Shown here piece after piece: positions 36,478 through 44,172 of a DNA stretch of 64,000 bases. The stretch is taken from NCBI GenBank assembly GCA_947489085.1, contig CANLCJ010000016.1:31326-95325 (forward strand). The letters run 5' to 3'. The stretch is from an uncultured Flavobacteriaceae bacterium. Its GTDB lineage: Bacteria; Bacteroidota; Bacteroidia; Flavobacteriales; Flavobacteriaceae. The stretch's first letter is position 1; every line of letters begins with the position of its first letter. The notes under the pieces were generated by a model. The model saw nothing but the letters and a program-made list of their open reading frames with translations, searched no databases and had not been told where the DNA came from. The position numbers and the translations under genes were made by a program.

Positions 36478-37263
36478 TGCGATATATAAATGTAGGCAAG
36501 AGTGGGCAAGTTTTCCAAATTCAGGATATGGTCAAAGAGAAGAAAAATTAGAAAAATATCTAAAAAGAATATAAAAAATTCTTAGATGAAGAATTGAATA
36601 GGACAACAACATGTAAGCTTATATTATGATTTAAGTAAAAGTTTATCAAATTGTGAACAACCTTTTGCTAGACGAGGTGACTTGACAGATCCTTTAGACC
36701 TTTTAAAGGAAGGATATGATAATGTTTTTAAGGTTGGAGAAGAAACTAATGGTACACGAGTAGCTACAATAACATTAAAGACAAGTACTAAAGGAATTGA
36801 GTTTATAAAGGACTGGGAGAAATTTAAATCAGAAGTGTATGATGATTCAGAAGGTTATGCTACAATAGGTTACGGGCATTTAATAGACTATAAGAGTAAA
36901 AATGATATAGTTATACCAAAAGAATTTGAAAATGGAATTACAGAAGAAGAAGCTACTGTTTTATTTAAAAAAGACTTAGAAAAATTTGAAAAAGCGCTGC
37001 AAAGAGATATTACAGTCAATTTGTATCAATATGAATTTGATGCGTTGGTCAGTTTATTATTTAATACGGGAGAACAGTTTTTAAATATAGGAGGAGCAAA
37101 CAAAGGCGAAACAAAGATAAAAACCAATATTAATAATAAGCAGTATGAGAAAGGTGCAGATGAATTTGTAGATGTTACAAATGGAGGTGTAAGAGGTTTA
37201 GAAATAAGACGAAAAGCAGAAATTAACATGTTTAAAAATAATGTATATGACACGACACATTAA
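36478..37263 (+). pseudogene. Mosaic remnant cassette E3 ending in a GH24 lysozyme
   Basis: Three pieces joined. 36478-36611 copies the end of the GH104 domain of E1 (32577-32707), with one extra base (AAAAAGAATATAAA). From about 36625 it copies E2 just before its GH24 domain (YYDLSKSLSNCEQPFARRGD ... DPLDLLKEGYDNVFKV). Then an otherwise intact GH24 lysozyme (FIKDWEKFKSEVYDDSEGYA, TIGYGHL). The frame from about 36597 to 37263 is open but has no good start (TTG at 36682 at best). Confidence 0.75.
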
Positions 37264-38026
37264 GTTTATTTATTTACTTATTTATTTATTTGCCTGTTTT
37301 GGATGTAATAAGAAAAAAAGTACTCAAAAAGAGAAGAATCTTAATGAAGGAGTATGGTATTGTGCAAAATATGATATAGAAAATAGAGTAAGTAGAAAAT
37401 TTACTATTGATTATGCTGAAGAAATAAAGAAACATTCATATTTCAAAATTGTAAAAGACACTGTTTTTTTAAAAGGTTGCAAATATAATTATGAAAAAGT
37501 GTCTTATGACAATATTAAAAAATATAGTAATGAAGAATTAGTTATTTCTTTTTCAAAGAAAAATAAACCTCCATATAGTTTTATTAAATTAATTCCATCA
37601 TCCAAATATTGTAATAATTTAGAACACAGTTTTCTTTTTATTAAAAACAAAGACACTCTCTTGTTGTTTAGTGATGGTTATTATTTTAGTTATACAAAAG
37701 ATAAAAGATATAAATCTAATTACAATGTTGAAGGATTTCCATGTGATTATAAAAATCCTTTGTCAATATCTGGGACTTTTGGAGAAGTTCATATTCAAAC
37801 AGGATTTGATAAGTTTAAAAAAGAATTTCCTTTTGGTTCAGAAAACTTATTAGATAAGTTACCTAAAAACAACTTTATTGACACTATAAATTACATTTCT
37901 TATAACAGAAAAGATAGTTTATATACTATCAATAAAGAGGTGTCTGCAGGTAATATTGTTATTACTTTCACAAAAAGTAATGGAAAAATAAATTTCACAT
38001 ATAGATTAGATTATCCTGAATACTAA
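37247..38026 (+). CDS. Immunity-type lipoprotein I3
   Basis: 259 residues from the ATG at 37247; an ATG at 37241 is in frame. Overlaps the E3 stop by 17 bp, the same geometry as E2/I2. Lipobox CFGC. Not similar to I2 although both follow GH24 cassettes; the lysozyme domains themselves have diverged. No family recognised. Confidence 0.62.
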   Translation: MTRHIKFIYLLIYLFACFGCNKKKSTQKEKNLNEGVWYCAKYDIENRVSRKFTIDYAEEIKKHSYFKIVKDTVFLKGCKYNYEKVSYDNIKKYSNEELVISFSKKNKPPYSFIKLIPSSKYCNNLEHSFLFIKNKDTLLLFSDGYYFSYTKDKRYKSNYNVEGFPCDYKNPLSISGTFGEVHIQTGFDKFKKEFPFGSENLLDKLPKNNFIDTINYISYNRKDSLYTINKEVSAGNIVITFTKSNGKINFTYRLDYPEY

Positions 38027-38046
38027 TCTTAACAACGTATTAACAA

Positions 38047-38220
38047 AGCAGCGAAGAGTTTCCAAGAGCCTATTACGTAGCCAACCCTAATAAAACAGAA
38101 GAAGAAAACAAAACCAACAGCAGGCGTATACAGGCCCTAATGCTAAAAGTAGCCAAGGAAGATGTGCGTGATGGGCATGAAGAAGCTGTTAGTGCTGTAG
38201 TTTTAGGGGAAGAGTTAATA
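38047..38220 (+). repeat. Effector linker repeat, copy 3 (E4)
   Basis: Nearly identical to 32004-32177, including AAGATGTGCGTGATGG and GCTGTTAGTGCTGTAGTTTT. Its left end is abrupt, right after the I3 gene. Confidence 0.9.
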
Positions 38221-39317
38221 TTGAAGCAAGATAATAGAGAAACATGCGAGTCATTAATTTGGGGGAAAAAATTACCTTGTGATGAAAGGGAAAAAGTAAT
38301 AGAAATAGCAGCCGAACTTTGGGGGGAGACAAAAAAATAAAAATGGCAAATAACCTGATGGCAGTATTTGCGTGGGAAAGTGGAGAGACTTTCAAAACCA
38401 ATGCCCCCAACATGGGCAATTCAGGCGGTACAGGACTTATACAGTTTATGCCCAAAACAGCCGCTTCTTTATTAGGCTATGGAAAAGATACAAGTAAAAT
38501 AACTATAGAGTATGTAGAAAATTACTGGGGTCAAGGCAAAACACTAAAACGAGTAAAGGAATTTGCAGATATGACTGTTTTAGATCAGTTAGATTACGTT
38601 AAACAATATTTTAATCCAAAAGCTGGCAAAGATATGGAGTTTGTTGATTTTTATCTACATGTATTGTTCCCAGTCTCAAGTGGTAAAAAAGATCATGTTG
38701 TATTTAGTAAAGATGGAGAGGGGTTAGATGTAAACGACCCTAACTTTAAAAAACGTATAACGGCATATGCTCAAAATAAAGGTATGGATGCCGATAAAAA
38801 TGGTAAATTAATGAAAAATGAAATAGCCTTAGCGGTACAAAAATATATTACCAAAGGCAAGCCTTATGCCAACGACTGCACCGATGCTAGTTGTACTTTA
38901 TCTACTAAACAGCATGATGGCAAAGTAAAAGAAGGTTATGATATTGATAAAGCAGTTTCTTATATAATTTCTAATGCTGAACCTAATTCAGTAGCTAGGT
39001 GTGGTAAATATGTTAGGTTGGCAATACGAGCAGGAGGTATTGACACAAAAGATAGGCCCGGTTCTACTTATCATGCTAAAGCATATAAAGATTATCTTCC
39101 CAAAAAAGGGTTTTCAATTGTAAGTACTGACAATTATCTTAAGGGTGATATAGCAGTTTTTGAAGCATTTCAAGGCGAAAGAAAATACCATGAATCAGGA
39201 CATATACAAATGTATACTGGTAGTCAATGGGTTTCAGATTTTAAGCAAAAAAGTTTTTGGGCGGGTTCTGATTATAGAAAAGCAAAGCCAAATTATGTTA
39301 TTTTAAGATGGAAATAA
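38047..39317 (+). pseudogene. Displaced, frameshifted cassette E4 (SLT-type lysozyme plus amidase)
   Basis: Begins in the middle of the effector linker (EEFPRAYYVANPNKTEEENK) with no start. It stays in frame to a run of six G at about 38320, then one base is missing and the frame stops at 38340. One extra G would restore WGGDKKIKMANNLMAVFAWE. After that comes an SLT/lysozyme-like domain (FAWESGETF with a probable catalytic Glu; GTGLIQFMPKTAASLLGYG), a perfect EF-hand loop (DADKNGKLMKNE, 38787-38822), and the same amidase as E1 with Cys (39000-39002) and His (39201-39203). Ends RWK then TAA, overlapping I4. Confidence 0.78.
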
Positions 39318-40132
39318 TGAGAGTATTTTTTTTGATTTTAATATTAGTAAACTTTAGTTGCTCAAAAAGAACAACTATTAGTTACAAAGATTATTTAAAA
39401 GGTAAGACATATATTCAGATAGTTAAAAACTCTGATAAAGAACGTGTCATATTCGACCCATGTGACACAAATATTTTAAAATATAAGTTTGATAACAATC
39501 TTTATATTGATTTAGGTCAAGATGATATAAGTTACAGTAAATGGGATATTGAAAAAATTCACAATGATAGTGTATATATAAAGGTTTATGAAAAGCCCAT
39601 ATGGAAAGAATTGTTAAAATTGAAATTGGACACAACAAATAATTTACTTTATAATCAAAGCTTCGTTTTTATTGATAGTATGAAAGCAATTAATATTCCT
39701 TATGTTAAAGAGCCTTGCGAAAATTGTTGGGATAAAGAAGTTTGTGATGAATGGGAGAAGAAAGAGCAAATAAAAAATAACACATTTAGCTCTAAATGGT
39801 ATGGTAAATACTCTCATAAAACAGAGCCATATAAGGTAGATTCATTATCTAGTATTTCTATTTATTATGATATATCAATAACAAAAGATTCCATTGCTTT
39901 TTTAGGTACTGGTTATAGAACACATTTTATAGATTTATGCTACGCACAAGAAAAAGCAGACACTTTAGAGATTTATTACAATAAAACTTTGGAGGGTACA
40001 GATTACAACAAAGATAATAAGGGAGTAATAGCAAAGTTGTTTAAAAACAAAGCCGATTATTATATTATAAGCCCTGTTATTGAAGATGGTGAAATCCAAA
40101 AAGATATTCCTGTATTAATCCAAAAAGATTGA
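39317..40132 (+). CDS. Immunity-type lipoprotein I4 (chimera of I1 and I6)
   Basis: 271 residues from the ATG at 39317 (TAATG overlap with E4, as for E1/I1). Lipobox LVNFSC. Residues about 15-150 match I1 (TISYKDYLKGKTY, KPIWKELLKLKLDTTN, PYVKEPCENCWDKE). The remaining ~115 residues match the C-terminus of I6 (KWYGKYSHKTEPYKVDSLSS through DIPVLIQKD), identical in DNA over the last 141 bp. The domains correspond to the two toxin domains of E4: amidase shared with E1, SLT-type region shared with E6. Confidence 0.75.
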   Translation: MRVFFLILILVNFSCSKRTTISYKDYLKGKTYIQIVKNSDKERVIFDPCDTNILKYKFDNNLYIDLGQDDISYSKWDIEKIHNDSVYIKVYEKPIWKELLKLKLDTTNNLLYNQSFVFIDSMKAINIPYVKEPCENCWDKEVCDEWEKKEQIKNNTFSSKWYGKYSHKTEPYKVDSLSSISIYYDISITKDSIAFLGTGYRTHFIDLCYAQEKADTLEIYYNKTLEGTDYNKDNKGVIAKLFKNKADYYIISPVIEDGEIQKDIPVLIQKD

Positions 40133-40180
40133 TTGATATATCATTCTTTAGAATCCATAAGACAATTTTAAAAAACTCAT
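39992..40180 (+). repeat. 189-bp direct repeat, copy 1
   Basis: Identical by eye to 42214-42402. Covers the last 47 codons of I4 and 48 bp beyond its stop. Identity past the stop codon shows recent copying of a DNA segment rather than selection on protein. Confidence 0.9.
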
Positions 40181-40695
40181 CAACACCTACTAATTGCATA
40201 GCTACATGTAAAATTGATAGTGGGGTTGAAAAAAGGCATGTAACAGGTATAAAAACAGCAAGTAAAAATCATAAAGGAATAGATATTAATTTTTCTGGAG
40301 GAGGTAATACAGACAGAGGTGCCCCAGTTTTTGCTACTCATGATGGTATAGCCTTTGTTAAAGACGATACTTTAGGTTCAGGAGGAAGATATATTGAAAT
40401 CACTTCAACAAACAAAAACTTTATGACGAGGTATTTGCATCTAAATAAAGCTATAATTAAACAAGGGCAGCAGATTGTAAAAGGACAACAAATTGGAGAG
40501 CTTGGAGGGTCATATTATGGGAAAGAAATTCATGACAAAATGAAAGCTCATTTGCATTATGAAATACGAACAGTAAAAAATAGCACCTATGACAAAGTTA
40601 TTGACCCATAAGAAGGCAAAAGTTATAAACCTACACCAAATGAACTATTAGATCCCCAAGAATGGATTGATAACCCTTCTTCATTTAAATATTAA
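40180..40695 (+). pseudogene. Displaced M23 peptidase cassette E5 with in-frame stop
   Basis: Starts abruptly after the 189-bp repeat, without a start codon. Encodes an M23/LytM domain with all metal and catalytic motifs: HKGIDI, YLHLNK, HLHYEIR. An in-frame TAA at 40609-40611 interrupts it. The frame continues with EGKSYKPTPNELLDPQEWID and ends at TAA 40693-40695. Either a nonsense mutation or a short natural end; the well-formed continuation favours the former. Confidence 0.68.
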
Positions 40696-40711
40696 TTTAA
40701 AATGAATAACT

Positions 40712-41173
40712 ATGAATAAAGTGTGTTTTTTTATAATTATTTTATTTTGCTCTTGTAAGGGAAAGCTTAATACTGCTCCCAAGGAGAACAAAAAAATAGA
40801 AAAGAAAGTTATATCAGATTCATTCGCAAAAAACTATAATGCTTTTTTTAAAAAATTTAGTACGGATAGTATGTTTCAACGAAAGCGATTAAAAGACACT
40901 ATTGCTTTTTGCACTAATGAAAATGAGATAGATAGTAAGCTAAAAGTAGTGTATTATACTAAAGATGATTTTCAATTTGCAAACTATATAAAAGAAGATA
41001 GTCTAGCTTACATTAGAGATTATGATAGGTATAAAACTGAAACTATTATAAGAATTGATTCAGCTATGCGCTATAACTATGGTGTTGATAATGGTATTTA
41101 TAGATTTTATGTTTTTAAACAAGATGGTTTGAATAATTGGTATTTAACATCAATACATGATTATTCTAACTAA
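40712..41173 (+). CDS. Immunity-type lipoprotein I5
   Basis: 153 residues, lipobox ILFCSC. The region FFKKFSTDSMFQRKRLKDTI resembles DUF4348 proteins as I remember them (short secreted Bacteroidota proteins). Smallest immunity candidate, matching the single-domain M23 cassette before it, whereas two-domain cassettes have partners of about 260-290 residues. Confidence 0.62.
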   Translation: MNKVCFFIIILFCSCKGKLNTAPKENKKIEKKVISDSFAKNYNAFFKKFSTDSMFQRKRLKDTIAFCTNENEIDSKLKVVYYTKDDFQFANYIKEDSLAYIRDYDRYKTETIIRIDSAMRYNYGVDNGIYRFYVFKQDGLNNWYLTSIHDYSN

Positions 41174-41461
41174 TAAAAATGGCAAACTTACCAAAAGCGA
41201 AATTGTGTTAGCCGTACAAAAATATCTCACCAAAGGTAAATTATATAAAATGACTGCGCCGATGCTAGTTGTACTTTATCTACTAAACAGCATGATGGCA
41301 AAGTAAAAGAAGGTTATGATATTGATAAAGCAGGGAGTCGCAAGTGGGGTCATGTTGCCATGTGGACGGGAGATCAATGGGTTTCAGATTTTAAACAACG
41401 GACTATAATAGTACATGATGATTATACAGGTAAAGATTATCATGTTTTTAGATGGCAGTAA
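41174..41461 (+). pseudogene. Internally deleted amidase cassette E6
   Basis: Opens with the same linker as E4 (KNGKLTKSEIVLAVQKYLTK, then ADASCTLSTKQHDGKVKEGY), with a one-base frameshift near 41243. It then jumps from GYDIDKA to GSRKWGHVAMWTGDQWVSDF, losing the catalytic Cys part of the amidase but keeping the His part and the closing FRWQ. No start. The amidase variant differs from those of E1 and E4. Confidence 0.72.
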
Positions 41462-41472
41462 ATTTAATTTTT

Positions 41473-42354
41473 ATGAAAAATATAATACTATATTCAATAC
41501 TTATCTTAATAATAAGTTGTAAGCAATCTACTCAAAATCAGGTTCAAGGACACAACTCTAATCTTAATCAAGAGCAAGTTAATAATAATGAGCAAATAGG
41601 AACTATCAAAGAGTTTTATTTAACACTTTATGGTTTAGAGGATAATATAACTAATTATGAATTAAGAAATAAATATGTTTCTAAGCGTATATTAAAAAGA
41701 ATTGATAGTTTAAGTTCTGAAACTAATTTAATACTAGATTATGATCCCTTTATACAAGGACAAGATTGGGATATAGAACAACTAGTAAAAACATTAACAA
41801 TTAAACCATTAAAAAATAAAAATGAATTTAGAGTTAGTTTTTATCAGTTTGATAAAGAGCTTTCGGAACATCCTACTAATGTTGATTTGTTATTAAAAGA
41901 AAACGATAAAGGAGAATATTTAATTCATAGCATTTTAAATGACGATTATCTAAATTTTGAAGAAAATAATAAGGATAGAGATAAAATGCCAAAATATATT
42001 TCTAATTTTAGTAATATATGGTATAGCAAATATTCATATAAAACCGAACCATATAAACTAGATTCATTGTCTAGTGTTTCTATTTACTATAACATTAACA
42101 TCAAAAAAGATAGTATTACTTTTTCAGGGCAAGGTTACAAAACAAATTTTCACGATTTATGCTATGGAAAAGAAAATGCGGATACTTTAGAAATTTATTA
42201 CAATAAAACTTTAGAGGGTACAGATTACAACAAAGATAATAAGGGAGTAATAGCAAAGTTGTTTAAAAACAAAGCCGATTATTATATTATAAGCCCTGTT
42301 ATTGAAGATGGTGAAATCCAAAAAGATATTCCTGTATTAATCCAAAAAGATTGA
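41473..42354 (+). CDS. Immunity-type lipoprotein I6
   Basis: 293 residues from the ATG at 41473 (a longer in-frame ATG at 41452 falls in E6). Lipobox LIISC. The N-terminal half looks like DUF3828 (IKEFYLTLYGLEDN, DYDPFIQGQDWD). The C-terminal ~115 residues match I4 (KYSYKTEPYKLDSLSS through DIPVLIQKD). E6 and E4 share the SLT/EF-hand linker part, so the shared C-terminal domain follows the shared toxin part. Confidence 0.73.
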   Translation: MKNIILYSILILIISCKQSTQNQVQGHNSNLNQEQVNNNEQIGTIKEFYLTLYGLEDNITNYELRNKYVSKRILKRIDSLSSETNLILDYDPFIQGQDWDIEQLVKTLTIKPLKNKNEFRVSFYQFDKELSEHPTNVDLLLKENDKGEYLIHSILNDDYLNFEENNKDRDKMPKYISNFSNIWYSKYSYKTEPYKLDSLSSVSIYYNINIKKDSITFSGQGYKTNFHDLCYGKENADTLEIYYNKTLEGTDYNKDNKGVIAKLFKNKADYYIISPVIEDGEIQKDIPVLIQKD

Positions 42355-42402
42355 TTGATATATCATTCTTTAGAATCCATAAGACAATTTTAAAAAACTC
42401 AT
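42214..42402 (+). repeat. 189-bp direct repeat, copy 2
   Basis: Identical partner of 39992-40180, covering the end of I6 and 48 bp beyond its stop codon. Confidence 0.9.
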
Positions 42403-42427
42403 AAACACCTATAGGTATGTTTTCAGG

Positions 42428-42566
42428 CATCTGGAAAAACTATGGCGCCCCCTGTACTGTAAGGCGCTATTATTTAAAAGAAACAGAAAGCAGCGAGGAG
42501 TTTCCAAGAGCCTATTACGTAGCCAACCCCAATAAAACAGAAGAAGAAAACAAAACCAACAGCAGG
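42428..42566 (+). repeat. Effector linker repeat, copy 4, fused to EamA gene end
   Basis: Linker DNA as in E2 (AAAAACTATGGCG then GCTATTATTTAAAAGAAACA) up to AACCAACAGCAGG, where it switches to the 3' end of the EamA gene. No toxin follows. A 67-codon frame here is a by-product of the fusion. Confidence 0.85.
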
Positions 42567-42869
42567 TGTATTACAAGCCCTAGCTGCATTAGTGATACTG
42601 TTTGGAGTGTATCTGGCTAACAAAAGAAGCGCTTAATCGGTCTTTTGTGTGCTCTTAAATTTGGTGTATTAACAGGTGTGGTACTAATGGCCTACTTCTT
42701 ATTGTTGTCTTTGTTTGGAAACCATATCGATCCAGCATACAGTTTGCTTAATGCACCAATAACATTACTTGGTATATATAAAGTTGTAAAACACTTTTAC
42801 AGAGACTTTACGTATGCCGAGGGATTTAAAGTTGTGTGGCTACTGGTTTTGTATCTACCATAGTATTTA
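42565..42869 (+). repeat. Island-flanking direct repeat, right copy
   Basis: Partner of 22582-22899. Begins with the last 72 bp of an EamA gene, then the DUF4199-type gene, which here continues to about 43069. Confidence 0.88.
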
Positions 42870-43069
42870 CCTCTTTTTTTCTTCTCTACGCCACAGAAAT
42901 TAACCCGTATTATTTGCCAGAACTACTGGATAATATGCACTGGGGATTTAAATCTCATGTTGGCTTAATAAGCTTTATAGTTGCAATAATGGGCTTCTGT
43001 ACATCCTTAGTATCGTCCTTAACGGTTATGCAATTGTTTAAAACAAGTAATAATTATGTCGAAAACTAG
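42645..43069 (+). pseudogene. DUF4199-type membrane protein gene with a frameshift
   Basis: Two overlapping frames, 42645-42863 and 42836-43069, together read as one small polytopic protein (GVLTGVVLMAYFLLLSLFGN ... ATGFVSTIVFTSFFLLYATE ... INPYYLPELL). One G is missing in AAAGTTGTGTGG; the left copy has AAAGTTGGTGTGG, which keeps frame. No ATG at the front; TTG 42645 at best. It probably lay directly behind the EamA gene and before rplU prior to island entry. Confidence 0.72.
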
Positions 43070-43077
43070 TAAAACGT

Positions 43078-43107
43078 TTGTAGATTAATTAATTAGAATT
43101 ATATTTG
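43078..43107 (+). promoter_or_regulatory. Promoter of rplU-rpmA
   Basis: TTG at 43078-43080, exactly 19 bases, then TATATTTG at 43100-43107: a perfect Bacteroidota sigma-A promoter, 63 bp ahead of rplU. Confidence 0.85.
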
Positions 43108-43170
43108 CACCCGCTTTATATAACAATAAAGTTCAATTAATATAAATTATAATTAATAAAACGTTACGCT

Positions 43171-43809
43171 ATGTACGCAATTGTAGAGATAGCAGGGCAT
43201 CAATTTAAAGTTGAAAAAGACCAGAAAGTTTTTGTTAATCGTTTGCAAACAGAAGAAGGAAAGCAAGTTGCTTTCGATAATGTTCTTCTAATTGGAGACG
43301 GAGACAACATAACTGTAGGCGCCCCAGCTATAGACGGCGCTCAAGTAGGAGCAAAAGTCGTGAAACACCTTAAAGGAGATAAGGTAATAGTTTTCAAAAA
43401 GAAAAGACGTAAAGGATACCGTGTAAAAAATGGTCACCGTCAATCTTTAACAGAAATTGTAATAGAAAGTATTGCAACTTCTGGAGCTAAGAAAGCTGCT
43501 CCTAAAAAAGAAGCTGTAAAAGCTGCACCTAAGGCAGAAACTAAAAAGACTGCACCAAAAGCAAAAGCAGACGATTTAAAGAAAGTTGAAGGTATTGGGC
43601 CAAAAATAGCTGCTACATTAGCAGAGGCTGGCATTACAACATTTGCAGAATTGGCAAATACAGAAGCTTCTAAAATCGCTGAAATTATTGCGGATGTTCG
43701 TGGTAACCACGTTACAGACACATGGCCTGCGCAAGCTAAATTAGCTGCAGAAGGTAAGTGGGATGAGCTTAAAAAATGGCAAGACGAGTTAGATGGTGGT
43801 AAAGCGTAA
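43171..43809 (+). CDS. rplU: Ribosomal protein L21 with C-terminal helix-hairpin-helix extension
   Basis: 212 residues. Residues 1-103 are bL21 (MYAIVEIAGHQFKVEKDQKV, KKKRRKGYRVKNGHRQ). A Lys/Ala-rich linker follows, then a RuvA-C/HhH-like domain (DDLKKVEGIGPKIAATLAEA) of about 75 residues. This extension is known in Bacteroidota L21 proteins; its role is not established. Co-transcribed with rpmA. Confidence 0.95.
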   Translation: MYAIVEIAGHQFKVEKDQKVFVNRLQTEEGKQVAFDNVLLIGDGDNITVGAPAIDGAQVGAKVVKHLKGDKVIVFKKKRRKGYRVKNGHRQSLTEIVIESIATSGAKKAAPKKEAVKAAPKAETKKTAPKAKADDLKKVEGIGPKIAATLAEAGITTFAELANTEASKIAEIIADVRGNHVTDTWPAQAKLAAEGKWDELKKWQDELDGGKA

Positions 43810-43847
43810 GCTTTAGCATTAAGTTTAAAACATAAAATCGAAATAAA

Positions 43848-44108
43848 ATGGCACATAAAAAAGGAGTCGGAAGTTCGAAAAACGGTAGAGAATCAGAATC
43901 GAAACGTCTAGGTGTTAAGATTTTTGGTGGTCAAGCTGCGATAGCAGGAAACATTATCGTTAGACAAAGAGGCAACACACATCACCCAGGTGAAAATGTG
44001 TATTCTTCTAAAGATCATACATTACACGCCAAAGTTGATGGCCTTGTAAAATTTACTAAGAAAAAAGACAATAAGTCTTATGTATCTATAGAGCCTTTCG
44101 AAGCTTAA
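43848..44108 (+). CDS. rpmA: Ribosomal protein L27
   Basis: 86 residues. [20 protein letters not shown] and the following [21 protein letters not shown] are standard bL27. 38 bp behind rplU, in the conserved order. Confidence 0.97.
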   Translation: MAHKKGVGSSKNGRESESKRLGVKIFGGQAAIAGNIIVRQRGNTHHPGENVYSSKDHTLHAKVDGLVKFTKKKDNKSYVSIEPFEA

Positions 44109-44138
44109 AAGAACATTGTTTCTTAGTTTAAAAATCTT

Positions 44139-44172
44139 AAACCCTTTCTATAATATATAGTTAGGGTTTTTT
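44139..44172 (+). terminator. Terminator of rplU-rpmA
   Basis: AAACCCT / AGGGTTT stem with a further A/T-rich inner stem and a T6 tail. It overlaps the last codons of the convergent DUF1569 gene. Confidence 0.7.

Noticed and set aside
34026..39317. Prophage lysis module (GH24, GH104, SLT, M23 enzymes together)
   Set aside because: No holin, capsid, tail or integrase genes. The enzymes are joined to PAAR-like trunk pieces and each is followed by a lipoprotein gene, which fits T6SS toxins and immunity.
38319..39317. E4 as an independent gene starting at TTG 38319
   Set aside because: That TTG lies within a G-run in the middle of a conserved linker. The upstream half is in another frame and continuous with it, so this is a frameshifted tail.
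42417..42620. 67-codon gene at the right island end
   Set aside because: It is linker copy 4 reading out of frame into the EamA gene end.
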